Assembly (NCBI GenBank): GCA_033064195.1 | Contig: JARBJD010000118.1 | Coordinates: forward strand, 124,001-188,000 | Reading direction: 5' to 3' | DNA from: Blattamonas nauphoetae | Lineage: Eukaryota > Preaxostyla > Oxymonadida | Length of the DNA: 64,000 bases | Translations under genes and position numbers: made by a program | The notes under the pieces: model-generated | What the model was told of the DNA's origin: nothing | Databases searched by the model: none | Seen by the model: the letters and a program-made list of their open reading frames with translations, nothing else | In this document: positions 21,482 to 31,012 of the stretch, piece by piece | Layout: the number at the start of each line of letters is the position of its first letter | Numbering within the stretch: position 1 is the first letter of the stretch

Positions 21482-22950
21482 CGCTCATTTCAATCGATTG
21501 CTCTCGTCGCTCTCGCTCATCCCTCCCCATCCATCCTATCCATCCCGCTCTTCTCAATCGATTGCCCTCTTCGCTCGCGCTCATCCCTCCCCATCGATCC
21601 GGTCCATCTCGCTCATCCCTCCCCATCGATCCTGTCCATCCCGCTCTTCTCAATCGATTGCCCTCGTCGCTCGCGCTCATCCCTCCCCATCGATCCGGTC
21701 CATCTCGCTCATCCCTCCCCATCGATCCTGTCCATCCCGCTCTTCTCAATCGATTGCCCTCGTCGCTCTCGCTCATCCCTCCCCATCGATCCTGTCCATC
21801 CCGCTCTTCTCAATCGATTGCCCTCGTCGCTCGCGCTCATCCCTCCCCATCGATCCGGTCCATCTCGCTCATCCCTCCCCATCGATCCTGTCCATCCCGC
21901 TCTTCTCAATCGATTGCCCTCGTCGCTCTCGCTCATCCCTCCCCATCGATCCTGTCCATCCCGCTCTTCTCAATCGATTGCCCTCGTCGCTCTCGCTCAT
22001 CCCTCCCCATCGATCCTGTCCATCCCGCTCTTCTCAATCGATTGCCCTCGTCGCTCGCGCTCATCCCTCCCCATCGATCCTGTCCATCCCGCTCTTCTCA
22101 ATCGATTGCCCTCGTCGCTCGCGCTCATCCCTCCCCATCGATCTGGTCCATCTCGCTCATCCCTCCCCATCGATCCTGTCCATCCCGCTCTTCTCAATCG
22201 ATTGCCCTCGTCGCTCGCGCTCATCCCTCCCCATCGATCCTGTCCATCCCGCTCTTCTCAATCGATTGCCCTCGTCGCTCGCGCTCATCCCTCCCCATCG
22301 ATCTGGTCCATCTCGCTCATCCCTCCCCATCGATCCTGTCCATCCCGCTCTTCTCAATCGATTGCCCTCGTCGCTCGCGCTCATCCATCCCCATCGATCC
22401 GGTCCATCTCGCTCATCCCTCCCCATCGATCCTGTCCATCCCGCTCTTCTCAATCGATTGCCCTCGTCGCTCGCGCTCATCCCTCCCCATCGATCCGGTC
22501 CATCTCGCTCATCCCTCCCCATCGATCCTGTCCATCCCGCTCTTCTCAATCGATTGCCCTCGTCGCTCTCGCTCATCCCTCCCCATCGATCCTGTCCATC
22601 CCGCTCTTCTCAATCGATTGCCCTCGTCGCTCTCGCTCATCCCTCCCCATCGATCCTGTCCATCCCGCTCTTCTCAATCGATTGCCCTCGTCGCTCTCGC
22701 TCATCCCTCCCCATCGATCCTGTCCATCCCGCTCTTCTCAATCGATTGCCCTCGTCGCTCGCGCTCATCCCTCCCCATCGATCCTGTCCATCCCGCTCTT
22801 CTCAATCGATTGCCCTCGTCGCTCTCGCTCATCCCTCCCCATCGATCCGGTCCATCTCGCTCATCCCTCCCCATCGATCCTGTCCATCCCGCTCTTCTCA
22901 ATCGATTGCCTTCGTCGCTCTCGCTCATCCCTCCCCTTCGATCCTGTCTG
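21482..22950. repeat. Minisatellite, 32-bp and 64-bp units
   Basis: The array alternates two 32-bp modules: A (CGCTCTTCTCAATCGATTGC plus CCTCGTCGCTCT) and B (CGCTCATCCCTCCCCATCGA plus TCCTGTCCATCC). AB makes a 64-bp unit; in places B is repeated to give ABB. About 20-25 units are present. All three plus-strand frames stay open across the array (over 640 codons each) because the modules contain no stop in any frame; this is a by-product of composition, not evidence of a gene. The array lies inside the pogo-like element, 3' of its transposase gene. Confidence 0.9.
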
Positions 22951-23385
22951 TCTCGCTCCCTCCTCTCCGTTCTGTTCCTCTCGATCACTCCCTCCTCTCC
23001 GTTCTGTTCCTCTCGATCACTCACTCTCCGTTCTGTTCCTCTCGTTCACTCACTCCTCTCCGTTCTGTTCCTCTCGATCACTCACTCCTCTCCGTTCTGT
23101 TCCTCTCGATCACTCCTCTCCGTTCTGTTCCTCTCGATCACTCACTCCTCTCCGTTCTGTTCCTCTCGATCACTCACTCCTCTCCGTTCTGTTCGTCTCG
23201 AGCGCTCCCTCCTCTCCGTTCTGTTCCTCTCGATCACACTCCTCTCCGTTCTGTTCCTCTCGATCACTCACTCCTCTCCGTTCTGTTCCTCTCGATCACT
23301 CACTCCTCTCCGTTCTGTTCGTCTCGATCACTCACTCCTCTCCGTTCTGTTCGTCTCGAGCGCTCCCTCCTCTCCGTTTGTTTGA
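22951..23385. repeat. Second minisatellite with the same 32-bp period
   Basis: The unit CTCCTCTCCGTTCTGTTCCT followed by CTCGATCACTCA is 32 bp long and repeats about 13 times, with some shortened units. It abuts the first array directly and shares its period but not its sequence. The 3' end of the transposase gene runs into its right edge. Confidence 0.85.
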
Positions 23386-23389
23386 TTTT

Positions 23390-25458
23390 GGCTGTTGATC
23401 TGACGAGTCAGAATCGATCGTAATCACTGATAACTTTTTCTTTGACGGCCTACGAGCTCTTTTCCCCTCAACAATCAACCCTGGTTCCACCAGGTTCATC
23501 ATCGCCTCCAAATCAAAACCCTCTTCAAATTCTGCGTCGCTATCGTAGTCCATATCCACAATATTGTCTGTGTCTTCCCCAATCAGAGCTTCAGTCGAGT
23601 CAGTTTGACTGAAGGACATTTGTTCAGACGTCGTCACGTGTGAGGAATCCGAATCGTCAACGGACGAGCTTTCTCGAACCTCTTTCTTCATTCGGAACCG
23701 TTTTTCGTTGCGTTTCGGATCTTACCGCTCGGCGAGGAGCTGGTCGAGGCGTTTGAGTTCCAATTTCATCCTTCGTTCCTGTTTTCGCATGTTGGCGTCG
23801 ATTGTCTTCAGTATTTTGCCTTGCTGGTGATGCCGCCATCGGTTCCTAAACTCGGGATCTGTGATGACGTGTCCGCTGATGGGAAAAAGCCCAGTCGCAG
23901 ACACATCACCGATTGTTTCTGTGGATTCAATTGGACCGGCAAGGAGTTCTTCCATAGTGCCATCTTCAAGGATTTTGTGTCGCCATCGACCAGTCTCCCA
24001 TTCTGAATCGGGATTCTCCATATTGTCCAATTCTTGAGCAATCGAGGTTGGATTCGAGTGTTCGTGCATGAGTTTTGCTAGCATTTTGCTTGGTGATGCT
24101 AAAATCAGGCCAGCCATTTTGAAGCCATTCCTGATACATTCCGAGTTCATTGCACTGTCGATAGCCGCAAAAACTCGATCAAGGAAATGATCCCGACCAC
24201 GCTCATCCTTTCGTCTGGAAGGAAATGTCACACCACAGAGCCCCTCTTTCCACTTCTTGTTCGGAAGTTGATCGAGGGGCTGGAGAAACTCAGAACTGTG
24301 AGGGGAGGATGATGACGTCTACTCCCCTCTCGGCCAGCCAATCCATGAGATCAAGATTGTGTCTGCTTGAATGGCCATCAAGAATCAACAGGGCACGCTC
24401 CGGCTGGGCTTGAGTCGCGTCTGTTGATTCGTCCTCACGATTGTCGATATCTGGTGATTCTCTTATTTCAGATTCGCTAGTCTTTTCTTTTCTCGTTGTT
24501 TCCGTTGCTCTTCTTCTAATTTCTTTTCTTTCGTTTCCTTTTGTTGGAGGTGCATCTTGCGGCAATCTTCAATTTCTTTCATGATGGAATTTTTGACAAT
24601 GTCCTCGAATATTGTTGACGTCATCCATCCCTTCGGTGACGTACGCATGGTTAGCCATTCTTCTTTGTGGTCTTTTAGGATGGGAAGTGGGTAGTCATTG
24701 TGGAAGATGAGATGCGATCGATAGCGTTTTCCTGACGCACCAACCACAAATAGTGATGTCATTTTCGTCATTGGTTTCGTTCGGACTGTGTAGCAACGTT
24801 GACGGGTTGTTTGACCGATTACTTTCCCAGGTCGGAAGGATCTGTTCTGAAGAGAAGTTTCGTCAGCTTGGATGATTAGATCTTTGTGGTAGTGGTGGGT
24901 TGACGTTAATTGATAAAGTTTTCGTAAAATGGGACAACTGTTTCGACAGTAGAGGCATTGAATCTCGCCTGATCCACCACTACAGGGCGAAGTGTTTTCA
25001 GTTCGATGTGCCTTGCCAGAAAGTGATAGACCCATCCAGCAGATGGCAACTGGGGATATTCGACCGTGGGCGTTCTTCGGGACTTGATGAACTGTGCCTG
25101 AAGGAGAATCATGGAAGAATGGTCATACTTTCAATCGAACTTGCATGTAGAGAGGACAATCATTTTTCTGGTCTAGCTTTTGGATGTGACGTAGGAGGAT
25201 GTCTTCTTCGTTGACGGTGAGATAGGGAGGCCGTCCAGACCTGTGTGGTTCGCGCCCCTTTTTGATCGCTTCTTTCATCCTCCATTTTGAGGTTGGACTG
25301 TGACCATCCTTTGATGAACATGTTCTCTTCCTCTTCCGAATAGGTGCTTCTTCTTGATACGACGAAGCGGAATCACCATCATCTGAAGTAAAGTCTATCA
25401 TTTGAATTCGACCCATTTTAATTTTTTCGTTGTCGAAAGATACAAGAAAGGTCATCAC
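23390..25458 (-). CDS. pogo-like DDE transposase (copy 2)
   Basis: Minus-strand gene of the complete element. Exon 1 (25,458-25,129) is acidic then basic (APIRKRKRTCSSKD) and contains RPPYLTVNEEDILLRHIQKL, a CENP-B-like DNA-binding segment. A 31-nt intron (25,098-25,128) leads to AQFIKSRRTPTVEYPQLPSA. The triad is seen as IQADETS, LILDGHSSRHN and LQPLDQLPNKKWKEGL. Two single-base shifts, near 24,915 and near 24,290, break the frame, so the copy is inactive as sequenced or contains errors. A GTAAGA at 23,734 may start another intron. The C-terminal part is acidic and carries SVITIDSDSSD, a good SUMO-interaction motif. A zinc finger is absent. Confidence 0.75.
25098..25128 (-). other. 31-nt micro-intron in transposase copy 2
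   Basis: Minus strand GTATGACCATTC...CTCCTTCAG; the unspliced frame stops two codons into it. Splicing joins MQVRLK to AQFIKSRR at the position homologous to the introns at 13,631-13,659 and 28,216-28,245. Confidence 0.7.
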
Positions 25459-26327
25459 GATTGCGAAACGTGTGAAAACATCGATATTGAATCAGAGAAG
25501 CACAATAAGAGTGTGAGAAATCCAGTAATGAACTGTCTTCACAATTGATAGAGATCAGCCCATTTCGTAAAAAAAAACATGGTTTCTTCAGTTCTGATGA
25601 AATGAATAAGCTTAAGAGTAAAACACTGTCCTTTGAAATGTCTATTATGCTAAATGAGAAGTCAATTCCGGGTTATGGAGAAAGTCCGGGTTTTGAGTGG
25701 GTCTATCAGACATGACTTTTTCAGAAAATTGCCAAAACATATTTTGCATCATTCGAAAGATCTTTTCGAGATAAACATGATGCAAAAAGAATCATGTTGA
25801 TATCTTCGATATTGATGGAGAAACAGCCTCTCCAAAGTTGAGATTCCTTAGTTACCCAGGGTAGTACTATCCTTTCTTCCACTCATATCTCCATAAATAG
25901 TAGAGATATCGAGATGGGAGTTTCACCAATCGACTTTTCATCGAAAATTGCATCTAGGATGAGATTTTGGAAAAAGTCAAAAAAGTGAAAAAAGTGAAAA
26001 ATCGACTAGATGGACATAGGTCACTTTAGACTTTTTGAAAAATGATGATTTTGACCCAGACATCGATCGAAAGAGAATGAAAAAACAGCACGAATGGTGA
26101 AAGTTTCATCGTGATATCACTTGTAGATATCGAGAAACAGTGATGACAACATAGACTTTTCTGACATTTTGACCAAGTTGACATAGTCCAGAATTCACTT
26201 TTCTGACAAAAGTTCAAAATCATCCAGATACGGATGGAAAGATCTCTCCGAGACGATCAGAATGCAAAAAGAATCATCTAAATATCTCTGGTGGTTGTGG
26301 AGAAACAGCAGTGCCAAAGTGAGAAAA

Positions 26328-26400
26328 GCTTAGTTACAAACGAGGTAACTAAGGAAAAAAGAAAGAAAGAAAGAGAGAAAGAGAGAAAGAAGGAAAGAGT
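26328..26400. repeat. Right polypurine inverted terminal repeat
   Basis: This is the inverted partner of 20,575-20,680: CTTAGTTACAAACGAGGTAA followed by CTAAGGAAAA and a GAAA/GAGA tract that ends a few bases before the rRNA resumes. Confidence 0.6.
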
Positions 26401-26406
26401 GGGAAA

Positions 26407-26450
<44 letters not shown>

Positions 26451-26549
26451 CTCTAATTAGGGACGCGCATGAATGGATTAACGAGATTCCCACTGTCCCT
26501 ATCTACCATCTAGCGAACCCACAGCCAAGGGAACGGGCTTGGAAGAATC

Positions 26550-26587
<38 letters not shown>

Positions 26588-27141
26588 AGAATCTGTGAAA
26601 TGATTTAGAGGGTATAGGATAGGTGGGAGAGGGCAACCTCGACAGTGTAATACCACTACTTTTATTATCATTTTACTTATTTGATTGTTGAGGAGCATTA
26701 TATGGTGTACTGGTGTGATATGTTTGTAGTCCTCGGATTATACGCAGATTGCATTTCAGGCCATATTATGATTCTGGAACTAAACGTTAAAGGAGTTGGT
26801 TTAATTTATGATGATGGGGTCTAGTTGGGGCGACTTGACTAGGTTCTACATTGTATGGCGACTCTGGGGGATAGTAGTCTTCGGGCTATGTGTACCTACG
26901 TGATCTCATTCAAAGACATTTTCTGATGGGGAGTTCGGCTGGGGCGGCACATCTGTTAAACAACAACGCAGGTGTCCTAAGATGAGCTCAGTGAGAACAG
27001 AAATCTCACGTAGAACAGAAGGGTAAAAGCTCATTTGATTTTGCTTTTCAGTATGAAGACAAACCGTGAAAGCGTGGCCTAACGATCCTTTGAGTTTTAC
27101 AAGTGTTAAGCCAGAGGTGTCAGAAAAGTTACCACAGGGAT
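26407..27141 (+). rRNA. LSU rRNA, fragment 2
   Basis: Continues fragment 1 after the insertion: GCGGGAGTAACTATGACTCT CTTAAGGTAGCC (the R2/I-PpoI target region), then GATTCCCACTGTCCCTATCT, GGGGAAAGAAGACCCTGTTG AGC, GGCTGGGGCGGCACATCTGT, AACAGAAGGGTAAAAGC and GAAAAGTTACCACAGGGAT. It stops at the base equivalent to E. coli U2449 in the peptidyl transferase ring. CGTCCTCTAATTAGGGACG replaces the usual CGTCATCTAATTAGTGACG, a compensatory A-U to C-G change that argues for evolution as a folded RNA. Confidence 0.93.
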
Positions 27142-27472
27142 GAATATGAATTATGTAGGATATGTGAATAGTGTGATAGTCCCAGTTAAATATATTATAT
27201 TTAGCTAGTCACTTATGGAAGTAAGTGGCAACACACCTGGTTATTGAAATATATACAGAGATGTATATAATCAATAAATCATTTTATAGATGATTTTGAC
27301 GGTCGGTAAGGTGTGCACCAAAATGACAATGTATGTATGTGTTTTGGTGTATGGTACGACCTATCCCAATTATAAAATAATTATTAAATCATACTTGTAT
27401 ATGATTGATAATAGTAATATTGAAGTTGGTAAATATGAGAACTGTTACCATGGGTCGGCATGTCCTCCCCTG

Positions 27473-27505
27473 AAAACCCGTGTCCTACGATAGGACACGG
27501 GTTTT
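27473..27505. other. Perfect 15-bp hairpin at the element's left end
   Basis: AAAACCCGTGTCCTA, a 3-base loop CGA, then its exact inverse complement. It begins 20 bases inside the left terminus of the 6.1-kb element and includes the same GTCCT/AGGAC motif that recurs near the right terminus. It may be a transposase-binding or foldback structure. Confidence 0.7.
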
Positions 27506-27700
27506 TAGCGCTTAATTAGGTGCCATGAGAGTTTTGTTGAAAATGCCTAAAGATGCTGTGATATGAATTAATTATCTATTTGTGACACTAGTAGTGTGTT
27601 TTTACGTTCCTTTTGGGTGAATCTGATGCGAAAAGAGAGAATCAGGTTCGATCAAGAGCAATAAAACTTCAGTCATTCCGGCTTCCGGTATTTGGGTCTC

Positions 27701-27760
27701 ATAGTCCACTGAGAAAGCCGCAACCTGTGATAAAGCCGCACATTGTGTGATAAACCCGCC
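27701..27760. promoter_or_regulatory. Left subterminal motif array (three copies)
   Basis: ACTGAGAAAGCCGC, TGTGATAAAGCCGC and TGTGATAAACCCGC follow one another just inside the left terminal repeat. Their inverse complements (GCGGCTTTATCA, GCGGCTTTCTCA and a relative) occur at 29,961-30,026 near the right end. Such arrays are commonly transposase-binding sites; here that is inference. Confidence 0.6.
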
Positions 27761-27903
27761 AAACCAATGACTGATCAGGAGATTAAACCATCTGTCTTCC
27801 ATTCACATTTGACTTTGTTGGATGGAGTTTTTGATGAAAAAAGAGTGTTTGAAGACAATGGAAATCTCACGAATGGGTCGAGTTCAAACCAAAAAGACTC
27901 AAC

Positions 27904-29836
27904 ATGTTGCCTCAAGAAATTCATTCGATTCTCGAGCAGAACGGGTATCGACGACCCAGCACCACGGCTCCAACTGAATTTCTTGACCGAGAAAACGAAA
28001 TTGTGGCTGTTTCATCAGTCACACCATCTCTCAATCAGGAAGCTTCTAGATGGGCTATCAGACGAGCCCGGCTTGCTACAATCAACGGTAGACCAATCGG
28101 AGAAACAGGTCGACCTCCATACTTGTACGACAGCGAAAAAGAGCGACTTGTGAACGAGATCCTTGAAATGAATGACATCGGGCTCTTTCCGACTTTTCTT
28201 GATATCGCCTCTCTTGTATCTTTCTTCATTATCCTCATTCTCAAGGCAAAATCTATCTCAGATGAGAGGGAGAGTTTAGCGGTCCGACATGTTGATCCCC
28301 CTTCGAAAACCTGGGTGTCAAAGTTTGTCAAAAAGGAACCCCGTCTAAATTCCAGCAAGCCAGTGGTCATGGCGCAAGCTAGGATCCAAGCTCGAACCAA
28401 ATCTCACATTCGACCATTCTATGAACTCCTAAAACGTCTAGATGATCACCAGCTTTATCCTCCATCTCTTCGAATCAACTTCGATGAAACTAGTCTCCTG
28501 GCCTCCCAGACTATTCTTGCATATCGTGTTGGATCATCAACAAGAAAGGAGACATACGTTCGGCCAATCAATCAAATATTTAGTTGTACACTCTTGTTCT
28601 TTTGTTCTGCGGACGGCAGACATCTCCGTTCACATCTAATTCTACCGGCCAAGTTCAATATCCCAGAAATTGAGGGACGCGACGACGAAGGGATAGTGAT
28701 TCACTTCACCCCAAAAGGATGGATCACCAAAGCAACCCTGGAATCGATCCTCCTCAACACTGTCCGAAATGATATTCTTGAGAGAAAACAAAAAAAAGAA
28801 AATACCTCAAGATGCAAGGAGTCTTTTGATATTTGACGGCCACTCCAGTCGTCGAAATCCAACTATGTGGAAAGAACTAGCTGATTCTGGAATTGATGCC
28901 ATCTGTCTCCCTGCCAATGTGTCGGCTTGGTGCCAACCAAACGATCTATATGTGAATGCCAATTTCAAAATGCAACTAACAACAATGGATGCTCTCCCGT
29001 CAAAAACTCAAATGGCAACCAATCTCCCGAAATGGCTTGACAAACTGGAATCAAAAATCCAGAAAAGCCTAACTATTGACGCAATTCGTCAGTCACTTAT
29101 GACAACAGGTGTCTATCCAGTTGATATGGAACAAGTTTCTGTCGATTGGCCCGAAGGATCAGGAAATGCAAGCACATCGCGGTGCTTTGACATGACAAGT
29201 CGACTGCTCGGGAGTGCGGCCGTATTTGAATCTTGGACAGCTGATATTGAAAGGAAGGGCGGAAGATCGACAAGCAGAGATGAGGGTGCCGATGATAACC
29301 GTGAACAAATGCGAAATGCCTTCATCCACCCACAAGCTGTCGATATCCAGGAAATAACAGATTTGAACACCATCCTCCCAGATCAAGCTTCAGAACTGGT
29401 GGTCTCTCCAATTTCATCAATTCCACAGATCCCCCAGACCTCTTCACATACAGACAGTCTTCTTCCAACATCAGATCCACTACCACACAATCCTGTCTCT
29501 GATCACGGTCCAGCTGAAGCAAATATTGCAGTTGTGACATTTCCACCGATGTCGCAGCCAACGATCGCTGGAGAATTGACGAGTTCATCAACCCTGACAA
29601 ATGAGGCGATTGCAGATCTTCAGTTGGATGATTCACACATTGTTTGCTGCGGAGGAATCAAACGAAGACTTGTTTTGGATGATGATTCTGAAGAGGACGA
29701 CGAAGGGAGACTGAAATGGGAGAAGCCGTCGAAGCAAGTGTGCTATGGCTTTGTCGACCAAGGGGACGAGTTTGAATACGGCATGGAATGGGAAATGATG
29801 AAGACGATCACTGCGAACCGCCGGAAGAAAGAATAA
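27904..29836 (+). CDS. pogo-like DDE transposase (copy 3)
   Basis: Transposase of the complete copy 3 element. Frame 1 starts about 27,904 with an N-terminal DNA-binding region (GRPPYLYDSEKERLVNEILE). A 30-nt intron candidate (28,216-28,245) is in frame, so both spliced and unspliced forms stay open. Triad: INFDETS, LLIFDGHSS and ANVSAWCQPNDLYVNANFK. The first frame ends near 28,836 and the second overlaps it from 28,769; they join through an 8-A run at about 28,791-28,798, so one base must be lost or skipped there. Given otherwise perfect coding sequence this is either an assembly error in a homopolymer or a slippage site. The tail is acidic (DDDSEEDDEGR) and ends in a TAA. Confidence 0.8.
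28216..28245 (+). other. 30-nt micro-intron in transposase copy 3
   Basis: GTATCTTTC...ATTCTCAAG lies at the same alignment position as the micro-introns in copies 1 and 2. It is a multiple of three without stops, so alone it would not be noticed; removing it deletes a hydrophobic decapeptide VSFFIILILK that is out of character for the domain. Confidence 0.6.
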
Positions 29837-29960
29837 CCATCCATTGCGTTTCATTTCATTCTACGATTTCGAAATACTAGTCTCTCGTTTTGAAAAGTGA
29901 TGGGTGAACGATAATGAGTGATATGAAATGTGAAAAGAAGAGGATGATGGATAGGAATGG

Positions 29961-30026
29961 TGATAGCGGCTTTTGACAGTCATCGTGCGGCTTTATCAAC
30001 ACTTGCGGCTTTCTCAGAGGACTATC
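29961..30026. promoter_or_regulatory. Right subterminal motif array (three copies)
   Basis: Contains GATAGCGGCTTTTGA, GTGCGGCTTTATCAACA and TTGCGGCTTTCTCAGAGGAC, the inverse complements of the left array at 27,701-27,760, including the flanking AGTCC/GGACT. It lies 340 bp inside the right terminus, after the transposase stop. Confidence 0.6.
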
Positions 30027-30393
30027 AAACAAAATTAGAAAGGGGTGATCAACGAGAACAATCGTTCAATTCCACTTCTCTTTATCATTCTTCAATCAAA
30101 CAGCAGGAAAGACCAATAATTATTGAACAAGTTATGCTAAAATGGCAATAAAACAATCGTTAGTGAGTTCAGATTGAGATCAATCCATAATTTCAACTTG
30201 AGTCCAGTTGAACAGACTCCACACCGTCTTCAGCAGGAAGACATTGAAATTGAGGAACAAACCACAATCTCGTGTGATCATATCAATGTCATACACTGCT
30301 CCATTTTTTTATTTTTCTTAAATTCGCGGACAAATTGAGATCAACCCTTTCCTTGCAAAAATGAGAACCAAATACCGGAAGCCGGAATGACTG

Positions 30394-31012
30394 TTTGATG
30401 GTCAGATCAAGTTGATGATGAAACAGAACACTCGAAATAGATCACCTCCCTCACAAAATTGAGAAAGTACAAGACAGTATTGTGAAATTAATGGATGTGC
30501 GATGAGACAAACACCAGATTAGAGGGAGGGTGGAATCGACACAGATTTTGCATCTCTATGGTCGCCGTCACACTCCATTCGTCGATTGAACAATCATCTT
30601 TTGTGAAAGAGACAGCAACTGAAGGCGGGGATGTGTTCTCAATTGATGGAGTCAAGGAAAGTTCACGTCGATCCACCAGAGAGATCCTGGATTGTCACGT
30701 CAATCTGGTGTCTCCAATCGCAAGATATTCACTGGTTGCTTTTGGGGATTCATATGATGAGGACGAACACATCCATGTTGAGAGAGTTGAGGATGGGGAG
30801 TGAGCTGTTACACTGACGGCAGATCTGATGGGAGATGGAAAGAATGAGACAGAATTCAGGAAAATATGAAAGAAGAGACGACATCAAAAGTTGAAAAAGA
30901 GGAGTAGGACATCTTTGTGAGTGATGAAAGACAAAAGAAGTGTTGCCAAACTGAATCACCTCCAAACATACATGTCCCCACTTTATTCATGTTTCCAGTA
31001 TCTCCTGTCCAA
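30394..31012. other. No clear gene
   Basis: Short frames of up to 111 codons overlap on both strands. Minus-strand pieces at 30,950-30,856 may be the downstream end of the membrane-protein gene, but splice sites could not be fixed. Confidence 0.3.

Larger units (their letters stand above)
21186..25703. mobile_element. Complete pogo-like DNA transposon (copy 2), 4.5 kb
   Basis: The element has long terminal inverted repeats of about 170 bp (21,186-21,360 and 25,533-25,703) beginning GACCCACTCAAAACCCGGAA, and is flanked by TA at 21,184-21,185 and 25,704-25,705, the target duplication expected for the Tc1/mariner/pogo superfamily. It contains a minus-strand DDE transposase gene (23,390-25,458) and, between the gene's 3' end and the left terminus, a 1.9-kb minisatellite. 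It lies inside the 5.8-kb rDNA insertion and is therefore younger than that insertion. The two terminal repeats differ by a few bases only, which suggests a fairly recent arrival. Confidence 0.85.
20565..26406. mobile_element. 5.8-kb insertion in the LSU gene, GCGGG duplication
   Basis: The LSU sequence AAACAGCGGG is interrupted and resumes as GCGGGAGTAACTATGACTC, so GCGGG is duplicated at 20,560-20,564 and 26,407-26,411. The insert is bounded by long polypyrimidine/polypurine inverted repeats. Without the nested pogo-like element (21,186-25,703) it is only about 1.3 kb, consisting of imperfect repeats of a motif seen at 20,740-20,830, 21,040-21,140, 25,740-25,840 and 26,045-26,145 (GACCAGATATCAT, GAAAGTTTCATCTCGATATC, GGTTATTGAGAAAC and relatives). 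No protein is encoded by this outer part. I cannot assign the outer element to a family; a non-autonomous foldback or satellite-like element is my best description. Confidence 0.8.
27670..30393. mobile_element. Complete pogo-like DNA transposon (copy 3), 2.7 kb
   Basis: Perfect 26-bp terminal inverted repeats starting CAGTCATTCCGGCTTCCGGT lie at 27,670-27,695 and 30,368-30,393. TT follows the right end and TT precedes the left end. The CAG terminus is typical of pogo. Subterminal regions carry a GCGGCTTTxTCA motif in inverted orientation on the two sides. The element encodes the DDE transposase at 27,904-29,836. The perfect terminal repeats indicate recent transposition. Confidence 0.85.

Noticed and set aside
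21426-23423. Three overlapping plus-strand ORFs of 643-665 codons
   Set aside because: They are by-products of stop-free 32-bp tandem repeats with nearly the same peptide repeated in each frame; not genes.
27182-27187. CCAGTT as the P10 partner of the 3' exon AACTGG
   Set aside because: It pairs perfectly but lies on the wrong side of the guide sequence for a normal P10 helix, so it is not used as evidence.
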